A stretch of DNA of 64,000 nt from Methanolobus profundi (GTDB taxonomy: Archaea > Halobacteriota > Methanosarcinia > Methanosarcinales > Methanosarcinaceae): contig NZ_FOUJ01000002.1 of the NCBI RefSeq assembly GCF_900114835.1, positions 16,089 through 80,088 on the forward strand, written 5' to 3'. Below the pieces are notes generated by a model. It saw nothing but the letters and a program-made list of their open reading frames with translations. It did not search any database and had not been told where the DNA came from. Position 1 is the stretch's first letter. Each line of letters opens with the position of its first letter. Shown here one piece after another: positions 26,134-34,596 of this stretch. The position numbers and the translations under genes were made by a program.

Positions 26134-26828
26134 TGTTTTCTGACCTTATGTTCTATGAACTCGCCATTGAAGAGTACAAGGACCGTGATCTCCTCTCCTT
26201 TTTTGAACTTACGCATCTCCCTGTCGTAAACGCCCTGCACATGTTTGAGCTTATTTCTACTGAAATGTTCCTGTGCCTTTTTGTAGAAAGCTATCAGTTG
26301 CCTGAGGTAAGCGGTCTCATAGGTCTTTATCTGCTGAGCTATATCCTGAGCCTCTTCATCGCTTATCTCTGTATGATAGAGACCGTGCTGGTTCAGACCA
26401 CTTATCTGCCTCCAGTCCACATTACCGTCCTCATCCGGTTCACGATGAAGCATGTAGGGGTAAAGACTGCATATCATTGGACGCTGCTCGTAGATGGTGC
26501 ATCTCTTGTCCTTGAGGAATATACAGGAACCGTCCTCTTTCGCTTTGAGTGCATAGCCTGAGACATAGAAACGTCCTTTCTGATCACATAGCTCATAGTA
26601 TGGTGCAGGTTCCAGTACATCAGATGAGATCTCTGTCATTCGAAGGGCATCATCTGTGAGAAGGAAAACATGGTCATTGAACTGACGGGTGCAGCAACGT
26701 GCACAAAAGTCGCATTCAAAACCAACTTCCTTTATAATAGATACCAGACCATCCATTGGATAATCCTGCACACCTTCAAGCTCCTCGTTCACTGTTCCAA
26801 GCTGATCCTCAATTGCCGATGTAACCAT
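26130..26828 (-). CDS. YkgJ-family cysteine cluster protein
   Basis: A 232-residue protein with the YkgJ/UPF0153 cysteine pattern: FECDFCARCCTRQ near residue 38, then CIFLKDKRCTIYEQRPMICSLYP near 105. These cysteines probably hold a zinc ion or Fe-S cluster. The family is widespread and uncharacterised. The C-terminal half is helical and basic and ends KVRKQ. It is the first gene of a two-gene operon with the MFS transporter. The gap upstream to the oppositely oriented 57-residue gene (about 178 bases) holds both promoters. Confidence 0.85.
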   Translation of the reverse strand: MVTSAIEDQLGTVNEELEGVQDYPMDGLVSIIKEVGFECDFCARCCTRQFNDHVFLLTDDALRMTEISSDVLEPAPYYELCDQKGRFYVSGYALKAKEDGSCIFLKDKRCTIYEQRPMICSLYPYMLHREPDEDGNVDWRQISGLNQHGLYHTEISDEEAQDIAQQIKTYETAYLRQLIAFYKKAQEHFSRNKLKHVQGVYDREMRKFKKGEEITVLVLFNGEFIEHKVRKQ

Positions 26829-26941
26829 GATATACTCCTGTTATGATAAGTGCCATAAACTCTGCTGTCTACAAGTAATTTTGCTCTGGTCACCCCGCAA
26901 GCTTTAATAATAAGCATTACGTCTAGAAGTAAACTCAACGA

Positions 26942-26959
26942 CTAGAATTATATATCTAG
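26942..26959 (+). promoter_or_regulatory. TATA box inside a CTAGA/TCTAG inverted repeat
   Basis: CTAGA (26942-26946) and TCTAG (26955-26959) flank ATTATATA, a likely TATA element 48-65 bases before the 57-residue gene. A protein bound to the arms would cover the TATA box, so this is a candidate repressor site. Confidence 0.4.
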
Positions 26960-27006
26960 GTTAAACTTAAACTAATTAAATTACAATTATTCAAGAGGAT
27001 TATATC

Positions 27007-27180
27007 ATGGGTAAGACAGGCAGCATTGAATGGGTAAAGGTAAAAGGACGTAACGGAAGAACAATTAAAGTTCGTAAGTGCAAGGAAGGAAAGGCTCACC
27101 CTGGTCCAGCACAGAGATACACATCATCTGGTGCTAAGAGAAGATTCCTTCGCAGATCAGCAAAAGCACTCGTAAAGTGA
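27007..27180 (+). CDS. 57-residue basic protein, conserved methanogen small protein (DUF5350-like)
   Basis: The ORF begins [19 protein letters not shown] and ends RRSAKALVK, 57 residues, with more than fifteen Lys/Arg. AGAGG lies eight bases before ATG 27007. One Cys (in VRKCKEG) is present; no metal site is formed. The high positive charge and small size suggest RNA, ribosome or DNA binding. It looks like the short archaeal family DUF5350, recognised from memory with moderate certainty. It has its own promoter and a strong terminator overlapping its stop codon, so it is a single-gene transcript, probably highly expressed. Confidence 0.8.
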   Translation: MGKTGSIEWVKVKGRNGRTIKVRKCKEGKAHPGPAQRYTSSGAKRRFLRRSAKALVK

Positions 27181-27195
27181 TCTAACTCACTTTAC
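27172..27195 (+). terminator. Strong terminator overlapping the stop codon
   Basis: GTAAAGTGA (27172-27180, including the TGA stop) pairs perfectly with TCACTTTAC (27187-27195) around a 6-base loop, followed by a T-rich run at 27205-27220. Confidence 0.8.
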
Positions 27196-27295
27196 CTAAA
27201 TTACTTTTTTTTATTCTTTTACAGCCGGTTGGCTTTTTTTGTAGTTATCATAATAGCTTATTCTTTCTTTGTTCGCAATAGGAACGTCCCGATAC

Positions 27296-27305
27296 GTTTA
27301 TATAG
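27296..27305 (+). promoter_or_regulatory. Probable TATA box of the thermosome gene
   Basis: GTTTATATAG fits the archaeal TATA consensus and lies about 75 bases before the thermosome ATG, with AGGAGG in the leader at 27363-27368. Confidence 0.6.
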
Positions 27306-27378
27306 AACTACAAACATTAAAAAACGACTTGAGAATAAATGTCATTCTAATTTCATATACATAGGAGGATAGACAATT

Positions 27379-29028
27379 ATGGCAGGACAGATGGCAGGAC
27401 AGCCAATTTTCATATTAAGAGAAGGAAGCCAGAGAACTAGAGGCAGAGAAGCACAGAGCAACAACATCATGGCTGCTAAAGCAGTCGCTGAAGCTGTAAG
27501 AACAACACTTGGTCCAAAAGGAATGGACAAGATGCTTGTAGACAGCCTCGGAGATGTGGTCATCACAAACGATGGTGCAACCATCCTTAAAGAGATGGAC
27601 ATCGAGCACCCTGCAGCAAAGATGATCGTGGAAGTTTCAAAGACCCAGGACGATGAGGTCGGAGACGGAACAACCTCAGCTGCTGTAATTGCCGGAGAAC
27701 TCCTCAAGAAGGCAGAAGAGCTTATCGAGCAGGACGTACACCCAACAATAATCGCATCTGGTTACAGAATGGCTTCAGAGAAGGCTGGAGAGATCATCCA
27801 GACACTCGCAAAGTCAGTCACCAGAGAGGACAGGGACGTACTCATCAACATCTCCGGAACAGCAATGACCGGAAAGGGTGCAGAAGCAACAAAGGAAGTC
27901 CTTGCAAATGTTACAGTTGACGCTATCGTAAGCATTGTCGATGAAGACGGTAAGGTCGACATGGACAACATCAAGGTAGAGAAGAAGGTCGGTGCACGTA
28001 TCGAAGAGACCGAACTTATCGAGGGTATGATCATCGACAAAGAGCGTGTACACACTAACATGCCAAAGAAGGTCGAGAACGCAAAGATCGCACTCATCAA
28101 CACAGCTATCGAACTCAAAGACACAGAGGTCGATGCTGAGATATCAATTACATCCCCTGAGATGCTCCAGTCCTTCCTTGACCAGGAAGAGAAGATGATC
28201 AAGGACCTTGTTGACAAGGTAACCAACAGTGGTGCAAACGTCGTATTCTGTCAGAAGGGAATCGATGACATGGCACAGCACTACCTTGCAAAGGCAGGCG
28301 TCTTCGCAATCAGACGTGTAAAGAAGAGTGACATGCAGAAGCTCGCAAGAGCAACAGGTGCAAAGCTCATCACAAACGTTGACGAGATATCCGATGCTGA
28401 CATGGGTAAGGCAGACCTTGTAGAAGAGAAGAAGATCGGCGGCGACCCAATGACCTTCGTAACAGGCTGTGACAATCCAAAGGCAGTTTCAATCCTCCTC
28501 CGTGGCGGAACAGAGCACGTTATCGACAACATCGAGAGAGGACTTAACGACTCCCTCAGAGTAGTTGGTGTAGCTATCGAGGACGAGAAGCTCGTAGCTG
28601 GTGGCGGATCCCCTGAAGTAGAGGTTGCACTCAGACTCCAGGAATACGCAGCAACACTCAGCGGAAGAGAGCAGCTCGCAGTCAAGGCATTCGCAGAGGC
28701 TCTTGAAGTAATTCCAAGGACCCTTGCAGAGAACGCAGGTCTTGACCCAATAGACATGCTCATGGAGCTCCGTGCACACCACGAGAAGGGCGTAAAGACA
28801 GCAGGCCTCAACGTCTACGAAGGAAAGGTAATCGACATGTGGGAAGCTGGCGTAGTAGAGCCACTCAGGGTAAAGACCCAGGCTATCAATGCAGCAGCAG
28901 AATCCGCAGTCATGATCCTCAGGATCGATGACATCATCGCATCCAAGCAGGGACCAGCAGGACCTTCCGCAGAAGACATGGTTCCAGGCGGCATGCCACC
29001 AGGAATGATGGGCGGAATGGACATGTAA
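27379..29028 (+). CDS. thsA: Thermosome subunit (group II chaperonin)
   Basis: A 549-residue chaperonin that folds proteins in an ATP-driven double ring in the cytoplasm. Family landmarks are [17 protein letters not shown] and [18 protein letters not shown] near the N-terminus, [14 protein letters not shown] for nucleotide binding, and the Gly/Met-rich tail [16 protein letters not shown] sits ten bases before ATG 27379. Codon use is strongly biased to preferred codons, as expected of a highly expressed gene. Methanosarcinales carry several thermosome genes; which paralogue this is cannot be decided, so the symbol is tentative. The gene stands alone with a double hairpin behind it. Confidence 0.95.
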   Translation: MAGQMAGQPIFILREGSQRTRGREAQSNNIMAAKAVAEAVRTTLGPKGMDKMLVDSLGDVVITNDGATILKEMDIEHPAAKMIVEVSKTQDDEVGDGTTSAAVIAGELLKKAEELIEQDVHPTIIASGYRMASEKAGEIIQTLAKSVTREDRDVLINISGTAMTGKGAEATKEVLANVTVDAIVSIVDEDGKVDMDNIKVEKKVGARIEETELIEGMIIDKERVHTNMPKKVENAKIALINTAIELKDTEVDAEISITSPEMLQSFLDQEEKMIKDLVDKVTNSGANVVFCQKGIDDMAQHYLAKAGVFAIRRVKKSDMQKLARATGAKLITNVDEISDADMGKADLVEEKKIGGDPMTFVTGCDNPKAVSILLRGGTEHVIDNIERGLNDSLRVVGVAIEDEKLVAGGGSPEVEVALRLQEYAATLSGREQLAVKAFAEALEVIPRTLAENAGLDPIDMLMELRAHHEKGVKTAGLNVYEGKVIDMWEAGVVEPLRVKTQAINAAAESAVMILRIDDIIASKQGPAGPSAEDMVPGGMPPGMMGGMDM

Positions 29029-29064
29029 ATGTCCTGTAAACAATAAATATAAACCACAAACTCG

Positions 29065-29129
29065 TTTGCGCAGGTTCACCTGAACTCTGCGCAAAAATGT
29101 TCTTTTTTTCAATTAGCTAACTGCTAATT
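29065..29129 (+). terminator. Double terminator after the thermosome gene
   Basis: TTTGCGCAG...CTGCGCAAA (29065-29095) is a perfect 9-bp stem with an inner GTTCA/TGAAC stem, followed by seven T's. A second hairpin AATTAGC/GCTAATT (29111-29129) follows and may serve the convergent gene ending at 29165. Confidence 0.8.
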
Positions 29130-29164
29130 AATTGTTAAATTCAAAATTAGAAGAGATATTTGAC

Positions 29165-30277
29165 TCACTCAAGACATTTGAGTATATCATTTGAGTCATA
29201 TGCAGGAGCAACATACCTGGTCCGTCCACGCATACCCTTACCAGAGAAATCTGCATCGATAAGCCTTGATACGTGCATCTTCTCGATCATCTCATAGAAA
29301 CGGGTGTAACCAAGTCCGGTAATGTCATGGAATGACTTGTAAAGTTCCCCGGCCTGAAGACTACTGTCCTTTGCGATCAGACCTAGCAATGTCTTCTCAT
29401 TGTCAGAAAGTGACCTGATATTACGACATAGATGTAGCAGCCGTGAAGCTTCATAGGCTTTGTCCACGTCTTCCACAGAAACGGTCCTGCTTGCCCTTCT
29501 CTCAGCATTGAGAGCAGAACGCTTCAGAAGATCGATACCTATTCTCAGATCGCCTGTCCTGTCCACATAGGTAACAACTTTGTCCAGAGCTTCATCAGAT
29601 ACTACATCCTTGAAGAAAGCGTGCTTCACACGATTGGCAATAATATCAGCGATCTCACCGATCTCGTATCTGGGAAAAGCCACTTCCTCTGGCAAAAATA
29701 CCGAACCTACACGAGGGTCGAAACTGTAAGGTATACCCACATCACTGATGATAGCGATCACGGATATCTTAGCTCCGGGATACTGCTCATGTGCCCTCAG
29801 GAGCGAGTACATAACCTCATCAGCATGCCCTTCCGGGAAAAGATAGTTGATATCATCAAGAGCCACTACAAGGGTCTTGTTCGAATCGATCAGGAATTTG
29901 ACGACCTTCTCAAAAAGTCTCCTGAACGATATACCTGAAGAAGGAGGAGCTATGCTGGTGAGCTGTTCATATATCCTAGAAACGACAGCGAACCTTGTGG
30001 ACTCCATCTGGCAGTTTACCTTGACCAGGACCACACTATCAGTGTATTCCTTCATCTCATTGAATACTTTCATGACCGCTGTGGTCTTTCCAGTACCAGG
30101 AGGACCTTTCACAAGGCAATTGACAGGTCGCATACCTCTTAATGCTGGTTTCAGACTGAAGCGCAAAGCCTGCATCTGGGATTCCCTGTGTGCAAAATAC
30201 TCCGGCAGGTGATCGAACTCAAGTACCTCACCGTTATTAAAAAGAGTCTCATCCCACAGAAGCATATCATCGCTCAC
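29165..30277 (-). CDS. Orc1/Cdc6-type replication initiator
   Basis: A 370-residue AAA+ protein. Walker A is GPPGTGKTTAV near residue 58, Walker B is VVALDDINYLF near residue 138 (ALDD where DDxD-type acidic residues are usual), sensor residues follow, and the C-terminal 90 residues form a winged helix (LYKSFHDITGLGYTRFYEMIEKM). It binds origin repeats and loads MCM helicase. GTG 30277 is used because GAGGGGAT precedes it. Methanosarcinales encode two such proteins; this one lacks obvious origin repeats in its short upstream gap, so it need not mark the main origin. Confidence 0.9.
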   Translation of the reverse strand: MSDDMLLWDETLFNNGEVLEFDHLPEYFAHRESQMQALRFSLKPALRGMRPVNCLVKGPPGTGKTTAVMKVFNEMKEYTDSVVLVKVNCQMESTRFAVVSRIYEQLTSIAPPSSGISFRRLFEKVVKFLIDSNKTLVVALDDINYLFPEGHADEVMYSLLRAHEQYPGAKISVIAIISDVGIPYSFDPRVGSVFLPEEVAFPRYEIGEIADIIANRVKHAFFKDVVSDEALDKVVTYVDRTGDLRIGIDLLKRSALNAERRASRTVSVEDVDKAYEASRLLHLCRNIRSLSDNEKTLLGLIAKDSSLQAGELYKSFHDITGLGYTRFYEMIEKMHVSRLIDADFSGKGMRGRTRYVAPAYDSNDILKCLE

Positions 30278-30345
30278 TTTTTAATCCCCTCTTTTACCGC
30301 ATTTAACTGAAACCTGTAATAATGACCATAAGGAAACAATATTAA

Positions 30346-30366
30346 TTGCAAGTGGTCAGCTTGCAA
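30346..30366. promoter_or_regulatory. Inverted repeat upstream of orc1/cdc6
   Basis: TTGCAAG (30346-30352) and CTTGCAA (30360-30366) are separated by 7 bases, about 70-90 bases before the initiator gene. It may be a regulatory or initiator-binding site. It does not match an origin recognition box by eye. Confidence 0.35.
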
Positions 30367-30441
30367 CACTAATATAATTATCTGCGCATAATAACTTTTT
30401 GCTTTTGATCTCACATGGAACTGATACCTGCCACAGAATGA

Positions 30442-31620
30442 TCAGACAAGTGAAGTTATATCAGAAACCGTCCTGACAAGTGTTTCGACCTCTTCTTCGG
30501 TATTGTACAATCCAAATGATGCCCTCACAGTGCCATTTACACCAAGATGACCGATACCCGGCATTGCACAATGATAACCGCTCCTTACACAGATGCTGCG
30601 CGTCTGATCAAGTATCATAGCTACATCATGGGCGTTCATTCCCACCACATTAAAGGATACCACAGCAGCCCGATCCTCTGGACCATAGACATCCACACCA
30701 TCCATCTCACCAAGACGAGTAGCTGTTTCCTTTGCAAGGGACAGTTCATGCTTCTCTATCTGGTCGACACCGATCTCACTTACATATTCTACAGCACGTC
30801 CAAGACCTATCACACCAGGGATGTTCGGAGTACCGGCCTCGAACTTAGCAGGACTTGGTTCCATCCTGAAATCATCTGAGGTTACAGAACTTACCATCCC
30901 ACCGCCCAGAAATACAGGTTCGATAGTTTCGGGTTCCTTTATGTATAACACACCCGTACCCTGAGGACCAAGCAGGCCCTTGTGACCGGGACATACAAAG
31001 AAGTCAGGATCAAGGAAATTTATGTCTATGAACATATTGCCTGCGGACTGGGAGCCATCTATCAATATCTTCACATCATGTTCCTTTGCTATACCAATGA
31101 TCTGTTCGATGTCCTGTATAGATCCGAACACATTGGAAACATGATTTACAGCTATGAGCTTTGTATTCTCATTGATCGATGAAAGGATGTCATCAGGATC
31201 TACAACGCCCTGAATATCAGGCGTTACAACCGAGACATCAATACCCATGTCCCTCAACCTCATCCACGGAAGCAGATTGGAATGATGCTCCACAAGTGTG
31301 ACTATGACATGGTCACCTTTTTTCCAGGGGAAACCCCTCGACACGATATTGATACTTTCAGTTGCGTTCTTTGTAAAGATCGTGTTCTCGACACCCATAT
31401 TGAAGAACGCTGCCACTATTTCCCTGGCATCCTCATAATGATCGGTCGTCTCCCTTGCAAGCCTATGGGCACCTCGCCCGTGGTTCGCTGCATACTTATA
31501 GAAGTAATCGAGCATTGCAGAAACAGCCGGCTTCGGCGTCTGCGTTGTAGCTGCATTGTCCAGATATATTACATCGCTTAATACTGGAAAGTCTTCCCTG
31601 AGGGTAAGGACATCATACAT
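30442..31620 (-). CDS. Cysteine desulfurase-like aminotransferase (class V)
   Basis: A 392-residue PLP enzyme that releases sulfur from cysteine. The PLP lysine is in CPGHKGLLGPQGTG near residue 219; the catalytic-loop cysteine is in RSGYHCAMP near residue 347; the N-terminus YLDNAATTQTPKP is typical. The GHKGLLGPQGTG motif points to the EF2568-like cysteine desulfurase subfamily rather than classical IscS or SufS. No SufBCD or IscU lies nearby. A 46-codon ORF and hairpin stand directly upstream on the same strand, and a P460-like cytochrome and the YcaO/TfuA pair lie within 2.5 kb, the latter needing a sulfur source. The start has no strong ribosome binding site. Confidence 0.85.
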   Translation of the reverse strand: MYDVLTLREDFPVLSDVIYLDNAATTQTPKPAVSAMLDYFYKYAANHGRGAHRLARETTDHYEDAREIVAAFFNMGVENTIFTKNATESINIVSRGFPWKKGDHVIVTLVEHHSNLLPWMRLRDMGIDVSVVTPDIQGVVDPDDILSSINENTKLIAVNHVSNVFGSIQDIEQIIGIAKEHDVKILIDGSQSAGNMFIDINFLDPDFFVCPGHKGLLGPQGTGVLYIKEPETIEPVFLGGGMVSSVTSDDFRMEPSPAKFEAGTPNIPGVIGLGRAVEYVSEIGVDQIEKHELSLAKETATRLGEMDGVDVYGPEDRAAVVSFNVVGMNAHDVAMILDQTRSICVRSGYHCAMPGIGHLGVNGTVRASFGLYNTEEEVETLVRTVSDITSLV

Positions 31621-31656
31621 AGGAACCAGTATGCAAAGAACATAAAAATAGGTTTT

Positions 31657-31674
31657 GCAGGCTATTTTGCCTGC
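31657..31674 (-). terminator. Hairpin between the 46-codon ORF and the desulfurase gene
   Basis: GCAGGC and GCCTGC arms with a 6-base loop overlap the stop codon of the small ORF. On the minus strand a T-rich run (ATTTTTATG) follows. It could stop part of the transcripts before the desulfurase gene, as in an attenuator. Confidence 0.5.
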
Positions 31675-31802
31675 ACTCCGCCAACCATGAAACGATAAAG
31701 CTCCATTTCTTCGGCGTCGAGTTTGTCTGCCGACACTCCACCTACTACCGCATGGTAGTTATTGAAGGAATCGACCTTTCTATTTTTCTTTGAGTCTCTC
31801 AA
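31662..31802 (-). CDS. 46-residue small protein upstream of the desulfurase
   Basis: A TTG start at 31800-31802 is preceded by a perfect AGGAGGT (31809-31815) with six-base spacing, the best ribosome binding site in this region. The product, 46 residues, has a basic N-terminus (RDSKKNRK), a middle AVVGGVSADKLDAEEMELY and the end RFMVGGVQAK; VGGV occurs twice. No Cys, signal or membrane helix is present and no family is recognised. It ends 41 bases before the cysteine desulfurase and overlaps a hairpin. It may be a real small protein acting with the desulfurase or a leader peptide in control of it. A TATA-like GTATATAATT lies about 55 bases upstream. Confidence 0.6.
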   Translation of the reverse strand: MRDSKKNRKVDSFNNYHAVVGGVSADKLDAEEMELYRFMVGGVQAK

Positions 31803-31979
31803 AATTTTACCTCCTGTCTCTCTTTAATTGATTCCTGCCCATACTGGGATCACCAATTATATACACATAATAAGAATATTTATTAGTGATATTGGGCTAA
31901 ACTACTATGTAGTCACACATAGTATAAAAACATATCTATTTAATCATATAGACATAAAAATAAAAGAAAGGAGGAAAGA

Positions 31980-32540
31980 TCACGCATTGGTGAATATATA
32001 ATCTGCCTCAGCCTTACCTTCGTGACATCCAATACAGCCCCCAAGCTTACCTTCTGACTTTACGACACCATCCGGCGAGTAGGCTGCCCAGAACCAGTCA
32101 TTATTGTCCGGATCAAAATCCTCGGCCTTGTACATTAGATAGATACCGGTCAACTCCTTGTCAGAATCGAAACCTTCTTTGACGACCATTGTTCCATAAG
32201 GCATTATCTCACCACCGGTTTCAGCGGCTGAGACCGCATTATCTGAAACATAGATAGAGACAAAGTCACCATGGACACCATTACCATCCATCATAGCCAC
32301 TTCACCCGGCCAGATACTCCATTCCTTGTAACTGTCCTCTTCAGCGAACATAGAGAAAAGATCAGCGGCATCAGGAGTCATGCTTTCCTCCTCAACCATA
32401 TCTTCTTCCATATCTTCCGCCTGCATTGCATCATCTGCACCAGTATCTTCGGCCATTGTTCCTTCATCAGTAGCTGTATCCGCACAACCGGAAATACCGA
32501 TAACACATATTATCAGTAAAAGTATAAGTTTCTTGATCAT
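31980..32540 (-). CDS. Cytochrome P460-like lipoprotein with one heme c motif
   Basis: A 186-residue exported lipoprotein: lipobox ISGC with Cys at residue 19, then an acidic Met/Asp/Glu-rich linker (20-60) and a P460/cytochrome c'-beta-like domain (60-186). Domain landmarks are HGDFVSIYVSDNA, PYGTMVVKEGF and the single heme site CIGCH at 169-173 near the C-terminus. In P460 enzymes a Lys is cross-linked to the heme and oxidises hydroxylamine or NO; relatives without the cross-link bind NO. The Lys in VVKEG is a candidate but cannot be confirmed. Such proteins are unusual in methanogens. It stands alone, located on the outer face of the membrane. Confidence 0.75.
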   Translation of the reverse strand: MIKKLILLLIICVIGISGCADTATDEGTMAEDTGADDAMQAEDMEEDMVEEESMTPDAADLFSMFAEEDSYKEWSIWPGEVAMMDGNGVHGDFVSIYVSDNAVSAAETGGEIMPYGTMVVKEGFDSDKELTGIYLMYKAEDFDPDNNDWFWAAYSPDGVVKSEGKLGGCIGCHEGKAEADYIFTNA

Positions 32541-32659
32541 ATAGTAACCCCATTAAGACACTTACTGCTCACTATATAACAATAACTGGAAATAGAGCAG
32601 ACATACACGGACATCTTTGTCGTAAAAGATATAATATATGCAGGAGACTTTCACGAATC

Positions 32660-33937
32660 ATGCCAGAGATAAACATCGACAGATCACTCAAATACATCGA
32701 AGGTACGCAGCGCGTCCTTGATGAAAAGAGCACCCTTGAGAGAACAAAGGATGAACTTGGAACCATAGGAGTTACAAGGATCGCAAGCATCACAGACCTC
32801 GACAGGGTTGGCATACCTGTATTTTCAAGTATCAGGCCCAGTTCTGCAGATGGGGCTATCTCAGTATATTCAGGAAAAGGTAATACTGAGACCCAGGCAA
32901 GGATATCCTCCATGATGGAAGCTTTTGAACGATGTCTTGCAGAAAGGAGAGGGACCAACAACGATGTGGAAGAGGATATAAAGGCTGAGCATCTCATCGA
33001 AAGTTACGATAACGCCAGATACGAACATAGTGTGGTAGACCCCCTATCACTCCTTATTGCAGAGGAATACGACCCTCAATCACTAGTGGAGTGGGTAAGT
33101 GGATGGGACCTTATTAAGAATGAAGAGATACTCGTCCCCGCCAATGCTGTATATCACCCTTATGATGCCCCCGGAAGGACACAGAAGCTTTTCAGGAGCA
33201 ATACAAATGGACTGGCAGCAGGGAACACCATAGAGGAAGCCATTTTCCACGGACTTCTCGAGGTCATTGAGAGGGATGCCCTCAGTATTGCAGAATTCAA
33301 TCGCAACCCCGGGAAAGAGATAATCCTCACAGAGGATGACGGGGAGAACTATGAGCTTATGCGCAAGCTCAGGGATAACGAGATCGTGGTAAAGATATGG
33401 GCACTTCAGCATGACACAAATATCACAACAGTGGTTGCAGCAACCGATGACACCAGGCTCAGAGATGCGGCACTCCTTGTGATGGGAGCAGGAGCACATC
33501 TTAACCCGGATATAGCTATCCGCAGAGCCCTGACAGAAGCTGCACAGTCAAGGGTCGTCCAGATACACGGTGCACGTGAGGATACAGAACGTGAGAGCTT
33601 TGTCAGAGATATTGGCTATGAAAGGATCAAGCGCATGAACAGGTACTGGTATGAGGAAGGAGAGAAGATATCCTCCAGTGACCTGAAAGATATCTCAAAG
33701 AGCACACCTGCAGAGAGTATAGATGCTGTACTGGAACAGCTCAAAGGCGTGACAGACTGTGCTGCTGTTGTGGACCTGTCCAGAGAGAGTGTACCCGTAC
33801 CTGTTGTAAGAGTAGTTATCCCTTCCTTTGAACTTTACACACTCGACAGAGAACGTGTGGGTAAAAGAGCAAGGTCAGGCCAGAGAAAGAAACTTGCCAG
33901 GGAAGACAGGCCATGGAGAAAAGGACGCAGGAAATGA
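32660..33937 (+). CDS. ycaO: YcaO-family cyclodehydratase/thioamide synthase
   Basis: A 425-residue ATP-dependent enzyme. The ATP-binding acidic motifs are seen in SSMMEAFERCLAE and EVIERDALS, with further family segments GLAAGNTIEEAIFHGL and TEAAQSR. In methanogens YcaO acts with TfuA to activate a backbone amide of McrA and install thioglycine in methyl-coenzyme M reductase. The gene directly followed by tfuA fits this exactly. The C-terminus is strongly basic (KKLAREDRPWRKGRRK), unlike the Pro-rich tail of azoline-forming YcaO proteins. ATG 32660 follows GCAGGAGAC. A sulfur donor is needed, and a cysteine desulfurase lies 1 kb away. Confidence 0.9.
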   Translation: MPEINIDRSLKYIEGTQRVLDEKSTLERTKDELGTIGVTRIASITDLDRVGIPVFSSIRPSSADGAISVYSGKGNTETQARISSMMEAFERCLAERRGTNNDVEEDIKAEHLIESYDNARYEHSVVDPLSLLIAEEYDPQSLVEWVSGWDLIKNEEILVPANAVYHPYDAPGRTQKLFRSNTNGLAAGNTIEEAIFHGLLEVIERDALSIAEFNRNPGKEIILTEDDGENYELMRKLRDNEIVVKIWALQHDTNITTVVAATDDTRLRDAALLVMGAGAHLNPDIAIRRALTEAAQSRVVQIHGAREDTERESFVRDIGYERIKRMNRYWYEEGEKISSSDLKDISKSTPAESIDAVLEQLKGVTDCAAVVDLSRESVPVPVVRVVIPSFELYTLDRERVGKRARSGQRKKLAREDRPWRKGRRK

Positions 33938-34596
33938 GCGAAGAAAAGAAAGTGCTCATATTTGCAGGCAGCAGTATCAGCCACGAGGATGCCTCAAAGG
34001 TGCTGGATGCCACATACTGGCCGCCAATATCCAGAGGTGACCTTGACAGGGCCATGGAACAGGGATATAATATCATAGGGATCATCGATGGCATATTCTT
34101 CAGCAGGGCAGCCGTTGCCCACAAAGAAGTTATAAGAGCGATGAAGGGAGGAGCAACCATTGTTGGTGGATGTAGCATGGGAGCACTCCGGGCATCAGAA
34201 CTTGATGTCCACGGGATGATCGGTGTCGGCAAGGTCTATGAATGGTACAGGGACGGGGTCATAGAGGATGACGATGAAGTTGCAGTGGCTACATACCCGG
34301 ATACTTTCGAACCTGCTTCAAGTCCCATGGTGAATATAAGAGAGACACTTAGATCTGCATTCCACACAGGGATACTCTCTGAGGAAGAATGCACGAGCAT
34401 AACCCTACTTGCTAAAAGAACACACTATTCTGAAAGAAGTTATTTTGGTATCACAAAAGAGGCTCACAGAGAAGGCATACTTCCTGAAGAACGGTCCAAA
34501 GAGCTTCTTAAGTTCTGCACAGAGAACGAGTGCGATGTAAAAAGAGACGATGCGCTTCTTGTTCTTGAAAAGGTCAGGCAGATCATAAATGAATGA
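33934..34596 (+). CDS. tfuA: TfuA-like partner of YcaO
   Basis: A 220-residue protein of the TfuA family. ATG 33934 overlaps the YcaO stop as ATGA and is preferred over ATG 33913. The N-terminus KVLIFAGSSISHEDASKVL and the core GGATIVGGCSMGALRASEL are typical. TfuA is required with YcaO for McrA thioamidation, probably delivering the sulfur. The stop codon abuts the stop of the convergent permease gene with no intervening base. Confidence 0.9.
   Translation: MSEEKKVLIFAGSSISHEDASKVLDATYWPPISRGDLDRAMEQGYNIIGIIDGIFFSRAAVAHKEVIRAMKGGATIVGGCSMGALRASELDVHGMIGVGKVYEWYRDGVIEDDDEVAVATYPDTFEPASSPMVNIRETLRSAFHTGILSEEECTSITLLAKRTHYSERSYFGITKEAHREGILPEERSKELLKFCTENECDVKRDDALLVLEKVRQIINE

Noticed and set aside
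30278..30441. Replication origin next to orc1/cdc6
   Set aside because: The gap is short, no origin recognition box repeats are visible, and one inverted repeat is not enough.
31662..31802. The 46-residue ORF as a RiPP precursor for YcaO/TfuA
   Set aside because: It lacks Cys/Ser/Thr-rich core residues and sits on the other strand; the YcaO-TfuA pair in methanogens acts on McrA.
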